This document shows, piece by piece, positions 37,601 through 52,600 of a stretch of 64,000 bases of DNA. The notes beneath the pieces were generated by a model. The model saw nothing but the letters and a program-made list of their open reading frames with translations, made no database searches and was not told the DNA's origin. Within the stretch, counting starts at the first letter, position 1; every line of letters begins with the position of its first letter. Location of the stretch: the NCBI GenBank assembly GCA_907163345.1, contig CAJQUN010000397.1:1-64000 (forward strand), read 5' to 3'. This stretch comes from Haberlea rhodopensis (Eukaryota > Streptophyta > Magnoliopsida > Lamiales > Gesneriaceae). The translations under genes and the position numbers were made by a program.

Positions 37601-40600
37601 TCCCTCCTGGACAGTTTTACAGTGAGATAAATAGTCCATATCGCCTCCCACTGACAAAATTTCTTAATCGTTATCCGGCAGCTGCTGTTGATTATTTTCT
37701 TGCTCGATTATGCCAACCCAAATATTTCAGGAGGTAATTTCAAGATAGATGATGTAAATCTGCTATAGGTTTAAGTTTGCTATTGATACTGTTTATGTAT
37801 TAACTGTATTAAATTCTTTTTATCCAGGTTAATGTATATAATAAGATCAGATGCAGGCCAACCTTTGAGAGAAGAACTAGCTAAGTCACCAGAAAAGATA
37901 ATAGCTAGTGCGTTCCCAGAATTTTTGCAAAAATATGATGTGGCAACTACTCAAGGATCTTTTAATCCGTCTGGTAATTTAATGAGTAACGAAAGTCTCA
38001 TTACTCCTAAGCCTGAAGAGTCTGTTCATCTGGCTATCACCTCTGGTGCAACCTCAGATGCGTATTTTCAGGGTCTTGCTTTAGTTAAGACTCTGGTTAA
38101 ATTGATACCTGGCTGGCTTCAGAGCAACCGTGTTTTGTTTGATACATTGGTTCTGTTGTGGAAGTCCCCGGCTAGAATTTCCCGTCTGCAACGTGAGCAG
38201 GAACTGAACTTAATGCAAGTAAGTTAAAAAAGGCTCTCTGAATATTCATCTTGAGAGCTTGTTTTCGTTCTTTATAGACAAATTATGCTTCTCTAGTTCA
38301 AATTAAATTTATTAGCATGGTTGCAAGATCTTGTATGTTTTGTAATTCATACATACTTTAGTCTATTTTGCCTTTCTCACATGTAACGGATGCATTAGAG
38401 TTAAGGCTATACAATTTTAGCAAATAGTAATGATGTCTGTTTTAGTGACTTCTATCAGTTAAACCATCCACCCAAGACAATTGTACAGAGCTTTGCATTG
38501 TTTGCTGAAAATTATATAAATTACAAATGGAGGTCTTTCAGAGAATACATGATATACTTTTGATGTTCTTCCACTCTTTTCATAAACGTTTTTAGAGCAT
38601 GAGTTTTTGATAAGCACCACCTGTTGAAGAGATGGCACTCATTGAAATTCGTTGAGTGTTGGTGGCAGGAGGTTGACTTTACCTTAGATTGAGTGAGGTA
38701 AGCAAGAAGGATTTGAACCTTAGTTTGAATTTTGAAGTTGGTTCTTTGTCGAGCAAATGGTAAAGGTATATCTGAATTAGTTTGAGATTTGTTCTTAGGT
38801 GAGGTTGGGGTTTGTCTATTATCTCCTTACATGCCACCTATGCAAATTTATCTTATAAGTCGAGTAATGAGCTGTGTAATGTGATCCTAGACTCAGAATT
38901 GATTTATTTTTTAAGATTATTACTTGTTTTTTCATTCATTGGACTGACTATATGTTTAGCTTGACTGATCAGTTATAACTTTTATTGCCCGAAACTTTCA
39001 CACCTTTGGAGTGATCCTAGCTTTCTAGTGGTGATGGCCATCCTTTTCATTATTTTCCTCATTCTACCTAGGCAAGGTTTAGTCTTACATAGGAGCATAA
39101 CATATTTTCTAGAATTTATGAAGGCAGATTGAAGTTCCTTGAATTTGATGATTGGCTACACTAAGTGGTTTGTGTCTTTGTGACATATTTTTTTTCTGAT
39201 CGGGAAAACATAGATATTATTAAAAACAAAAAAAACATAAAAAATACTCTAAAAGTTTACAGAAATGGTAAAATCCTAAGATTTAATCTAGAAGACAAAC
39301 GACCGGCTCACGAGCCCAATCGACAAAAGAATGAGATAGCAATCTGCCGCCCCTAAATTTGATCCAATCTCATCTGTATCGAAGATCCTCATATTTCTAT
39401 CCGACCACAGAGTCCAAATTACAGCATGCCAGATAGTAGCCCAATCTTTTATACTCCTGTCGTGAAACCATAAAGCCTTTTGTTGCAATAAATGAGTTTG
39501 AGGATCCATGCTAAGAGCCGCTTGAAATCCTAACCAGTGATAGCATTTCATCCAAATGTCATAAGAAAACGGGTACGAGAAGAACAAATGTTGAGTAGAT
39601 TCCTCTTGAGACAAGCAACGGTCACACAGAATATAGTGCTGGCCGGAAATGATGTTCCAACTACGAAGTCTTTGTGACATGATTATTTAGGAATTAGGAT
39701 GATTTCTCAAGTTGGAATATATATATATTTTTAAGTCCTCCAATAAATATTGAGAGCAGGAGTATCATTTAAATAGTTCCTTGATACGTGATGTTGAAAT
39801 CTTGATTTTATTGGAAGAACGCTAGATATTTATGTGCCAGGTTGAAATTTTTTAAAATTTTCAAGAACTTATCGGCTGTTTCTTGGTTTGAGTTGGTGCG
39901 AGTATCACTAGTAAGTTGTAAAGTTTTAGAGAACAATTGTGCATGTTTGTTTTTTACCCGACAAAATAAAATTAGATAAAAAAAGAGTATAACAAGTACC
40001 CAAGAGTTACAAAATAACATGATAACACAAAATAAAAGACGCCTTACATTTAGAAGCTAATAAGCATACATTCGGCTCCCTAGACCAATATAAAAACGTA
40101 AAAGATAAATTATGTCCACTCTTGCTCTTAATCCACGGTCAACTTCTATACTTACTAAATCCAAAAGGTTCTTTTCCTCAATGTCTCTTTCTCAGAAGAT
40201 TCTTCTATTCCTGTCTAACCAGATCGCCCATCTCGCTGCTAGCCATATTATTATCCATTCCTTTCTTCCTTTCCGTTGGCTACGTAACGTTGAATTAGAT
40301 GACTAACTGCATCCTTATGTAAAAATCTTGAAGTTCGGTTTGTGGTTCCAGAATCAGAGTTTACAAATGCGCTAACTTGTTTCTTGATATCCTAATCGTA
40401 TGTATACAAGCAAAGGCCTTTTTATATTGGTAAACACAGTAATTTAATTTTTTGTTTGGGCAAGATTTGACTGTGATTTACATTGGTTTATTCTTCTTAC
40501 CACATGCAGACTTCAAAAATGTTGGAAAAATTAACATATCAACTAAAGGATGAACAAAGTGTTAAAAATGCTTTGATTAAAAAGTTTGCGTTGAAGCTTG

Positions 40601-43600
40601 GAACTTTTCATTATATCCTTGTTAATCGGTCCGGTAAAGGGCATTGGTCTCTTCAAAGGGACATAAAGGTTGTTTGGTTAGTTCATTGGGCAATGATTCT
40701 CTACTTTATTATTCTGAAGGGCCAGGCTGCAAAATGAGAAGCAATTGCTCCTTGTTCAGTAGACTATGCTGTCCTATCATACATAGAAACATAAAATTTT
40801 TCAGAAGGTTCTTCGAATGCTCAAAAGCTTCTCCGTTTATTTTATATCTTCTTTTTGTTGTTTTCGTCTCACGGTGTCTACTTGCTTTGTAATGGGGAGG
40901 AACATTTTCTTGTGATCCAAGGTATTTTACTAGTTTTGAAAACTACATGGTATTTTTGTAGCCATTCTTGAAGATAAGATGATTTCACCATCTCTTATGA
41001 GTGAATAAGACCTGTTTTGACCTATGATATATTTTGTATGCCGACTTACTGATTGTTGAAATCATGATAAATATTTGCAGGTAAAAGAAAGCAAATGGCT
41101 TGTCAAATCTTTCTTGAACTACTTGCGTCACGATAGAACAGAGATCAATGTATTATTTGATATTCTAGTCATCTTCCTGTTTCAGACTCGCATAGATTTT
41201 ACTTTCTTAAAGGAGTTTTACATTGTTGAGGTATGTGAAATGTGTAATGCCATCTTGATTACGATTTTATAGAATCAAATATCAGTTTATACTATTGTTA
41301 TATCACTATTTAAAGTTAAAACTGTTGTCATCATATAATATACAGGTTGCTGAAGGCTACCCCCCCAACTTGAAGAAAAGTCTTCTACTTCACTTTCTGA
41401 ACATTTTCCAACTAAAACAGTTAAGTCACGATCATTTGGTAATTGTGATGCAAATGCTCATTCTTCCAATGTTAGCTCATGCTTTACAAAATGGTCAAAC
41501 TTGGGAAGTCATTGATGCAGCCACAATCAAGACAATAGTTGACAAACTTCTTGATCCTCCAGAAGAGGTAAAAAGTTTGGTTAATGTGCTTGGGTATTGG
41601 ACCTTCTATATGATTTTGACTCAATTGTTTTTAACTGCTTTGGACACTTTGATATACTGTTTCTATTGTAGTTTGATACAAGATTGAGAGTGTGTAATCA
41701 CATCCTGTCCTTTAGTGAAGGTGTCATTAGTTGGTGCCAGTGTGGTCTCATCACAAAATTGTTGACGTCAAGATCTCTAGAATTGAAAACTTCTCAGAAA
41801 GGAAAAAAAGGTCTACCTCCCTACTTCCGCCCACTCAAGCAGCCTCCGTCTCTTCCCCATCAATCTCTTGCAACCATCCCCCTTGCTGCTTTCACACCCC
41901 ATGAACAGCTGCTGCCTCACCCGATATATGTTCTTTATACCATTTAGCACCAAGCGTAGCTGTCATTGGAATCCTTCCATCCCCCTTTATATAAATCTCA
42001 GCATGTACATAGACAAGCACAGAGATCTATTTCACATACTTATTTGGTGTGAGGTAGTGGCTATGCTTTGTTTTGGAAGGGGGTTTTAGGTGGCAATGTG
42101 GCGAGTTAGCCTCGCGAGATTGTGTGTGAAACTTTGGAAGGGCATCAGCAGAGAGGTGGGTTGTGTCATTAGGTGGGGACAGTGGTGATGTTGAGGTGAG
42201 AGTTGCATTGGCTTTAGGTGGGGTGGCGATGTCGAGATTTAGAAAAATCTTGGTATATTAAGTACTGCTCTCTCTTTGTGAAATTACGGACAAGGACATC
42301 TACTTTACTTTTTTGGTTTATTTTTTCTGCTGGCCTTTACTATTGTAAACATGCTCAAGTGAAGCTGATTGCTTCTCTTGTTACTCCAATGTTGACAACA
42401 GAGGTTCTTTGTTATCTGAGAGGTTTGAGTCTCAAATTGATATTTTATTGAAGCTGTAATCATTGTCCAATAGGGACGTAAATGTAAAGATCTCTAAAGG
42501 TCTCTTTCATTTGGAGACTGAGTATGCATTTCATCTTGATATTTCTAGATATCTGCTGATTATGATGAGCCGTTGAGGATCGAGCTTCTGCAGCTTGCCA
42601 CTCTGCTTCTCAAGTATCTTCAAAATGACCTTGTTCACCATCGAAAGGAACTTATTAAATTTGGCTGGAATCATCTCAAGCGAGAAGATAGTGCTAGTAA
42701 GCAGTGGGCATTTGTCAATGTTTGCCACTTTTTAGAGGCGTACCAAGCCCCAGAGAAAATTATATTGCAGGTGCTTCTGCCAGCATATCACCATACTGCA
42801 TTTTTTTAAATGCTGCCCTCCTGATGTCTTTCTGAATTATATAGTTTTACCGTTGAAATTAAAAGAACCAAAACATGTGTCTTCTGAATTTGAATGCTTT
42901 CTGATCTGTGAATTTGTATTATTTTTATTGTTATTATTTTAAGTTTGTGTGAGACTTTGATAATTCAAACAAAGCTTACAACTTGTAAATGAGGTTGACG
43001 TCATAATGTGACCTCTATACATGAAAGTGTCATCAGGTTCATTGACATGGTTTTTGAGTCTATAAATATTAATGATTTTTTCCAGACAGAGTTCATAACT
43101 GATTTGAAACTGCTAGTGAAGCTGGCTTTTCATCACCATACTGTTTTAATTGTGCAAATAATTAAGTCCCTCTTCGAAAAGGCAGTATTATCTTGAGTTG
43201 GCTCAACTGAAGTATAATGACATTGAAAGGTGCGTAGCTGTTTGTCTCTTGAATTAGTCTTTCTACCCATCACGTATTCAACAGTGAAAAATTAATTCTT
43301 GAGCCTAATCAAGCATTCTGAAAAGATTGGTCAAAGTGGAGTTGAATTCTCCTAGTTGAAAACTCTGTGTTATGCTTTTTCTCTAGGCCTAGCTGCTGTA
43401 ATTTTAGGGCCTTAACTCAGACAAAATTAGAATAACGCTCCATTGCTATTATTGCGTAGAAAATGGTGGTATATTAATTTGACTCATGAGCAAAGAATAT
43501 TGTAGCCTACTTATCAATTCTTGTGATGATAATGAATTTACTACTATTATGTTCAATTCAGTTTTGATGGGGATAATTCGTTTAGAAGAACACGCATGAA

Positions 43601-46600
43601 CATCTATTACAGGTATTATTATTGGCAAGTTGTCTAGACTAATCAGAATGATTGAATAGAGTGCTTTTTGGATCATTTATAGTTTAAATGGTTTCGCTAA
43701 TTTACAAGCATGCCATGGTGTGGATTAAGCATGAGAAGGGAACTTGAGAAGCTTTTCTTTGGATGGTGGGGAACGTAATCATATCCTTCAATCTGTGTAT
43801 CCATGTTGATCATTTGAAAAATCGACATCTAATTTAACAAAAAAGATATTGTAACCTGTTACTGAGATAACATTTAGTGTTACAGCTGTTAATTGACATT
43901 TTCTTTTTTAGCATATAACCTACATTGGATGACAACTATTCTGGTGCGTCCTCAGAATATGACATTTCAGTTAGAAACGTTTGTGAAAATAGATAAATGC
44001 ATAATGGTGCATGCACATCCTAATTTCTACTTTTTCTGTACACTTCTTGAACAAACTAGATTTGTTCCAATTTTTGTTTATAAGTCTTAATTGTTTTATA
44101 TTTTTACAAAAAAATGAGCCACGGTAATTTGCTATGGCGGTATGAAGGAGGAATTGGACAATTAGAACAAATAGTGCCAGATAGTTGTACTGCATGGATT
44201 AAGTCACCACCATACTATGGTGATGTGTACACACACACATGTATAAGTGTATGTGTATATTTATACAAATGTATATTCTCCTTGACCTATCAGTGTAGTA
44301 ATTTAATGTTGCCACTCGTTTACATTCCTTTGATTGTAACTTCGTATTTACGAGTAACAAATACAGGTCTTTGTTGCACTTCTGAGGACTTGCCAGCCAG
44401 AGAATAAAATGTTGGTCAAGCAAGCCCTTGACATACTCATGCCTGCACTTCCACGTAGATTGCCTCTTGGTGATTCTCGAATGCCAATATGGATACGATA
44501 TACCAAGAAAATTTTGGTTGAGGAAGGTCACTCGATTCCTAATCTTATTCACATATTCCAGCTCATTGTTCGACACTCAGATCTTTTTTACAGCTGTAGA
44601 GCTCAATTTGTTCCCCAGATGGTGAATTCTCTCAGTCGTCTTGGCCTTCCATATAATACTACGGCAGAAAACAGGCGCCTTGCTATCGAACTTGCTGGTT
44701 TGGTTGTTAATTGGGAAAAGCAGAGGCAAAGTGATCTGAAGAAAGATACTAATAGTGATGTCACTGTACAGAGCGCTGATGGACTGCATCATAATTCTAC
44801 TGGTGGGGATCCCAAGCTTTCTGTTGATGGATCGTCATTTTCTGAAGATTCATCTAAGAGAATAAAAGTGGAACCTGGTCTGCAATCTCTCTGCATCATG
44901 TCACCTGGAGGGGCTTCTTCGATTCCTAATGTTGAAACTCCTGGATCTTCTGGGCCACCTGATGAAGAGTTTAAGCCTAATGCTGCAATGGAAGAGATGA
45001 TAATCAATTTTCTTATAAGAGTATGTCTCATATTTTCGTTTGATTCATAATTTATTCAGTTAGACATTAGTTACATTTTCCTTTTAGATTTCCTATAATC
45101 CTATGTTTAAAATAAAATCTTCTTCTTTCTGAGGCATCCCTGTTATCAGATTTTGTGGATGTTCTATTTGGCACAATCTTATTCTTTTTGGATAGTTTAT
45201 TGGTTGACTTATGTTTCCAATTTGCAGTACGGTTGTTTCCAAATTGGTTGCAATTGTTTGAATTTTGACAAATAGGACTGAGTCATGTTGCTGTTACTTC
45301 CCGACTTACACCCATGTGGAACAATTTTGGTTATTAGACGCATTTGTTCACCAAAGCATAAGCAATACCATGAATAGAGAGGTTGTTTGACATAATGAAT
45401 CTCGTGATAAGCAACTGCACATAGATACTTGACAGTACATATCTTGGTCCTTACTAAACTCCTGTATCTCAACTTCAGTTACTCTGATTGTGACATGCCA
45501 CGTTGATTCACTTTGCTGAAAGATATTTATGGTTATTTTTCTTTCCCCGCGTCTTTTCATCATTTACTTGCTTGTGTATGTGGGCCCCGCTACCTACTAT
45601 ACGGTTGCTTACTACAGCAATTAGATGATATGTGTTGCTTTTTCCTGTAGGAATCATGTTAGTGTGCTATTGTTGGTCATGACTCAAGAAACAATGTGTT
45701 TTATATGTGGTTATTGAGACCGATAATTTCCTTTGTTTCCCCTAATTAGGTAGCATTAGTAATAGAACCTAAAGACAAGGAGGCAAACAAGGAGGCAAGT
45801 CTCATGTATAAACAAGCTTTGGAGCTTCTATCACAAGCATTGGAAGTGTGGCCCAATGCAAATGTCAAATTCAATTATTTAGAGAAGTTGCTCAGCAGTA
45901 CACCATCATCTCAGTCGAAGGATCCATCTACTGCCTTAGCCCAGGGTCTAGATGTGATGAACAAAGTCCTGGAAAAGCAATCCCATTTGTTTGTGCGAAA
46001 TAACATCAACCATATTTCTCAGGTAAGTTTCTTTGTTCATGATTTTTGTTCCCCTACTTTTTCTGGAGGCCAATTTTTATGGCCCTTTTATTCATCTATC
46101 TTTGGCAGATTCTGGAGCCATGTTTTAAGTTCAAAATGCTAGATGATGGGAATTCCTTGTGCACTCTTTTGAAGATGGTTTATGCTGCATTTCCTCCTGA
46201 AGTGATTAGCACGACTCAAGAAGTAAAAATGTTGTATCAAAAAGTGGAGGAACTTGTACAAAAGCACCTTACAGCATTTGCTGCCATTCAGAGTTCAGGA
46301 GAAGATAATTCTGCTAGCATGATTAGCTTTGTGCTTTATGTCATAAAATCCTTGGCTGAAGTGCACAAAAACCTTGTAGATCCTTTCAGTTTAGTTCGTG
46401 TCCTTCAGCGCCTTGTGCGAGATACAGGGATATCTAGTGGTTCTTATACCAGACAAGTAAGCTTCTTCAGCAAGGAAATGTTTTATGTTATTTACATTCT
46501 ACTGTTAGATGTTTTTAGCTGATATATGACCATCATGCTTGAATTTACGACTACATTCTTAGGATAGATCCATGCTCTTTATACTTGGAATATCTTAGGG

Positions 46601-49600
46601 TTCATTGGAAGCTATCAGTTTTGACGCCTTTTATATATCATATAGTGTTTTCACGATTGTGTTCGATTGTACTGCAACATCATATGATGCATCTTTAAAC
46701 ACCACATGTTTATTCATCCAGGGCCAGAGATCAGATCCAGATTCTGCTGTAACTTCCTCCCGTCAAAGTGGCGATGTTAGGGGTGCCATTGCGAACTTGA
46801 AATCCGTGTTGAAACTTATCAGCGAAAGAGTTATGATTGTACCTGATTGCAAAAGATCTGTAACTCAAATAATCAACTTGTTGCTATCTGAGAAGGGCAC
46901 CGATCCTTCGGTACTTGTCTGTGTGCTAGATGTGATAAAAGGTTGGGTTGTCGATGATTTTGGTAAACCTGGATTATCTGCTGCGTCTAGCACTTTTATC
47001 ACTCCAAAGGAAGCTGTTTCGTTACTCCACAAGCTTTCACAGGTAGATAAGCAGAACTTTTCCGCGAGTACTGCTGAAGAGTGGGACCGAAAGTATCTTG
47101 AGCTGCTTTATGGGCTTTGTGCTGACTCAAATAAGTAAGTGAAAATATTGGTTTTTTCCAGACACGTTGATACATAGTACTGCATATTAACTTAGTGGAT
47201 TTCCAGGTATCCTCTTACTCTGCGTCAAGATGTGTTTCAGAAAGTTGAGAGGCAGTTTTTACTAGGTTTACGTGCAAAAGATCCTGAAATGAGGATGAAG
47301 TTCTTTGCACTTTATCATGAATCCCTCGGGAAAACGTTGTTCATTAGGCTGCAGTACATTATTCAAGTTCAAGATTGGGAAGCTTTAAGTGATGTTTTCT
47401 GGCTTAAACAAGGCCTCGATCTTCTTTTGGCAATATTAGTTGAGAACAAACCAATTACGCTGGCTCCAAACTCCGCAAAAATTTCCCCAGTTTTTTTATC
47501 GGGTGAAGCTTCTAATTTTCCTGGTCCACACCCAATGGCTCCTGATATTCCTGAAGGCTCGGATGAAGCTCCTTTGACGCTTGATAGCTTTGTGTTGAAG
47601 CATTCACTTTTTCTGAATGAAATGAGCAAACTTCAGGTAGAAATACACATGCTTTATCTTTTTTCTTCATTAATTCCGTCTCTTTCTCAATTTTTCGTGG
47701 TAAAACATTTCTGATCGTGAAGTACAAAAGTTTTTACATAGTTATGATAGCGGGTCCTGTTATGCTACAATAGGTTTGCTTTATTGTATATTTTTGGTAG
47801 TAGAATTTGTACGAGTCAGATGATACTTTGGAAGTTTAATTTTTTACTAATTCAACTTCCGTGTTGTTCTTCTCTTGGGAGTAGTTTATTAATACTTATA
47901 AAATTAATTTGCATTATAGGTTCTGGATCTCATCATCCCACTAAGAGAGCTGGCCCACACAGATGCAAATGTTGCTTATCATTTGTGGGTATTGGTGTTT
48001 CCTATTGTTTGGGTAACCTTACAGAAGGAAGAGCAGGTGGCATTAGCTAAGCCAATGATAGCTCTATTGTCAAAAGATTATCATAAAAAGCAGCAGGCCC
48101 ACCGGCCAAACGTTGTGCAAGCTCTTCTGGAAGGTCTTCAATTAAGTCACCCACAGCCACGGATGCCCAGTGAACTAATCAAATATATTGGAAAAACTTA
48201 TAATGCGTGGCACATTGCATTAGGACTGCTTGAGAGTCACGTGATGTTGTTTTTGAATGAGACCAAGTGTTCTGAATCCCTTGCTGAGCTTTATCGGTTA
48301 CTCAACGAAGAAGATATGAGGTATGGTTTATGGAAGAAACGTTCGATCTCATCAGAAACTAGGTCCGGTCTTTCACTTGTTCAGCATGGGTATTGGCAAC
48401 AGGCACAAAGCCTTTTCTATCAAGCTATGGTGAAGGCCACTCAAGGAACCTACAGCAATACAGTACCAAAAGCTGAGATGTGCCTTTGGGAAGAGCAGTG
48501 GCTCCATTGTGCTACTCAACTTAGTCAGTGGGATGCACTTTCTGAATTTGGTAAATTTGTTGACAATTACGAGATACTTCTTGATAGTCTCTGGAAACAG
48601 CCTGACTGGGTATATTTGCGAGATCAAGTTATTCCGAAGGCTCAAGTGGAAGAAACTCCGAAACTTCGTATTATCCAGGCATATTTTGCTCTTCATGAAA
48701 AGAACATCAATGGTGTACCAGAAGCTGAAAACATAGTGGGAAAAGGTGTTGATCTGGCTTTGGAACAGTGGTGGCAATTGCCTGAAATGTCCATTAATGC
48801 CAAAATACCTCTACTGCAACAGTTTCAGCAACTAGTTGAAGTTCAAGAATCGGCTAGGATTATTGTGGATATTGCAAATGGAAATAAACTTTCTGGAAAT
48901 TCTGTTACTGGTGTCCATGGTGGCTTATATGCAGATCTTAAGGATATCCTAGAGACATGGAGATTGCGGACACCAAATGAATGGGACAATATGTCTGTTT
49001 GGTATGATTTGCTTCAATGGAGGAACGAATTATATAATGCAGTCATAGATGCATTTAAGGATTTAATAAACACAAACTCACAACTTCATCATCTTGGTTT
49101 CCGTGACAAGGCATGGAATGTCAATAAACTTGCCCACATTTCCCGAAAGCATGGCGTGCATGATATCTGTGTTTCAATTCTTGAAAAGATGTATGGACAC
49201 TCTACCATGGAAGTTCAGGTCTGGTCGATTTTTTTTACCTGTTATTACATTCTTATACATGTTGCTGCCACCCCCTTCTGACAGGTTAGAGTGGAGAGGG
49301 ATTCGAGGCAGAGGTGGTAAATCACAATAATACATTGGTCTTTCAATTTTAATTTCATTATTCAACCTCAATTAATCATCTGCAGGAGGCTTTTGTAAAA
49401 ATAAGAGAACAAGCAAAAGCATATCTGGAAATGAAGGGAGAGCTAACCAGCGGCCTTAATCTGATCAATAGCACTAACCTGGATTATTTTCCAGTCAAAC
49501 ACCAGGCTGAAATTTTTCGCCTTAAGGGCGATTTTCTGTTGAAACTTGGTGACTGTGAAGGTGCCAACCTTCAATATTCGAATGCAATTACCGTCTTCAA

Positions 49601-52600
49601 GAATTTGCCCAAAGGATGGATTAGCTGGGGAAATTATTGCGACATGGTATGTGCTCTCGCATTTTGTTGTCTAATTTCTCTGTTTTTTTGCTACCTTAAA
49701 ATGATTTATTCTGATATATTGTACAGGCCTACAAGGAAACCCATGAAGAGAACTGGCTAGAATATGCTGTAAGCTGCTTCCTTCAAGCCATCAAATTTGG
49801 TATTCCAAATTCTAGAAGTCATCTAGCTCGTGTCCTGTATCTTCTCAGTTTTGACACACCAAATGAACCTGTGGGAAGGGCATTTGACAAGTACTTGGAC
49901 CAAATACCTCATTGGGTTTGGCTTTCTTGGATTCCCCAGCTGTTGCTATCCTTACAAAGGACAGAAGCTCCACATTGCAAACTTGTTTTGCTTAAAATTG
50001 CTGCTGCATATCCTCAGGTAGATAGATTTTCTTGAAAGTGAGGGTCAGAAATCTAATTCCTAAAAATGGTCTTCTCAGTATTAATATTATCTTTTAAATT
50101 TTAGGCACTATATTACTGGCTTCGAACTTATCTGCTTGAACGCCGTGATGTTGCAAATAGATCTGAATATGGTAGAATGGCGATGGCTCAGCAAAGAATG
50201 CAGCAAAATGTAGCTGCTGTTGGTGCAGCTGGATCTATTGGGATGCCTGATGGAAGTACAAGAGTGGCCATTCAGGGTGGAGGCTCATTAGCCTCGGAAA
50301 ATCAGCTTCATCAAGGAGCTCAATCTGCCGGAGGTCTTGGATCCCATGATGGTAGTAGTTCTCAGGTTCAAGAACCTGAAAGGTCAAGTACTGCTGAAAG
50401 CAGCATGCCGTCTGGGACTGACCAGTCATTGCATCAAAGTTCATCCGGTACCGATGCTGGTCAGATTGCATTGCGACGTAACAGTGCCATGGGATTGGTT
50501 CCCTCTGCAGCCAGTGCATTTGATTCTGCAAAAGACATCATGGAGACTCTCAGAAGTAAACATACCAATCTGGCTAGTGAACTTGAGGTAGAACCTTTGT
50601 TTAATTATTTGTACCAGTCGCTATCTTCTCTTTGTGTTGAATTTGAAGCGGACGGAAATATATATATCAAGGTCTGCTAGCAAATCACTATAATAATTCC
50701 TGAAACTGGTATAAGCAAACGAGCAAGAAATCTATGAGTGGACTACACTCTCCAACCCATAGAGAACCCTAGCTGTCGCACAAAATGGAAGCAAACCCTA
50801 GATCTGCAAGAAACAGCTCCACGAACAAACAAAATCGCAACAAGAAAACAGGCTTTAGAGATGAAATAAAAAACAAAAAAAATTGGGATAGAGACCCACG
50901 AAGAAGAACACAGAAAGGGGGGAAAAACCAAAGAAACAACGACCACCGCCTTTCCCCAGCATCGCTACCCTCGGAAAGAAGGTGACTAAGGCTAGGGCAG
51001 AAGCCCAGCGCAGCCTGCAAACCCTAGCTCCCTTTTGTTTTAGATTGGCTCTGAACCATGTCAATAAACACAATAAACACTCTATTTTGCTAAATTGGCT
51101 CAACGGCTCAATGTGTTTCTCCTTTGTATTGCTATCTATTTATAGTTATAGTACATCATATAATCTTAATTACATATATTCCTATCTAAAGAGGCATTAT
51201 ATTAGGAATACAATATTATTTCCATTATTACGACTTTTTTTGTAACATAATATTTCCTTGTAACACCACCTTGCTGATTTCATCACATTGTGATCTTAGC
51301 CGCAGCTGGAACAATATTTTGAACTTTGCCTTGGAAATATTTATACTTGACGTTGTTGTGTAATTTTTTCTTTTGCAGATTCTACTCACAGAAATTGGGT
51401 CACGGTTTGTTACATTACCTGAGGAGAGGCTGTTGGCAGTGGTTAATGCCCTGCTCCATCGTTGTTACAAGTATCCAACTGCTACAACAGCAGAAGTTCC
51501 CCAATCTCTCAAGAAAGAGCTTTCTGGTGTTTGCAGAGCTTGCTTTTCGGCAGATGCTGTAAATAAGCATGTTGAATTTGTGAGAGAATACAAGCAAGAT
51601 TTTGAACGTGATCTCGATCCTGAAAGTACTGCTACATTTCCAGCCACCCTTGCTGATCTGACTGAACGACTGAAACACTGGAAGAATATTCTCCAGAGCA
51701 ATGTTGAAGATCGTTTTCCAGCTGTTCTGAAGTTGGAGGACGAAAGCAAAGGGTTGGAAGAATTTTATGCTGTTGATGTCGAAATTCCAGGACAATATTT
51801 CACTGATAAGGTACAGCAAGTCAATTTAATTCTCGTTTTTCTTAAAATAAAATAATATAATATTGACAACCCGGGAATAGGAACCTCATTCCCTACCTCA
51901 ATCCATTAGAGGCTAATTTACTGTGGTGTAGTTTTCAGATTTCCTTCCGTATTATATTCAAAATATCTTAGACAATGAATAAGAGCAATCACAATGTTTT
52001 ATTGGTCTCATTTTTGGTCCAAGTTTGCTAAGACAAGGCTACACAAGAATTTGAGCTAATTGTGTATGCTATTATTTTGTTTCTTGATAAATTTCTTAGT
52101 GCAATCTGATTTAAGTAGAATATTTTGGGTGTTTATTGCTCTTTTAAGATCACATTATTAAATCTGGGATAGAAGTGAGCAACTACGTCGAAATACTTTA
52201 TTTTCTTTTCCAAATTGCTTTCCTTTTCTCGTCTTAAATATTTTATGAAATGTAGGCACAGATGGTTGATTCTTTTTTATGAGAACAAACTTATTGTTTC
52301 TAATTGTTAATTTCTAACAGTTGTCACGGTAAGTGACCACTCTATTTGCGAGATAAAATTTTTGTTCAAGACGAAAACAGTGCCTATAAGATGCCAAGGG
52401 CTTTTCATTCATCGCACTCTTCAAATTACTGCAGTATCATGCTCTAGACGTATGGCTCTTAGGAATTGTACTAAACATTTGGAACTGGTATATCGAAGTA
52501 TTTTCAAATGTTAGACTCTGAAGGAATTATTGAACTTCAGTAGTCTTCTGGGAGAAACAAATGTTGAAAAACAAATGATTATTTTAATATTGTCTGCAAA

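Noticed and set aside
40483..40737. Short frame in TRA1 intron 18 as an exon
   Set aside because: Exons 18 and 19 join directly (NLMQ to VKESKWL) and no family member has an insert there.
43008..43196. Short frame in TRA1 intron 21 as an extra exon
   Set aside because: Exons 21 and 22 join directly into the conserved ILQVFVALLRTCQPE, so an exon here would disrupt the protein.
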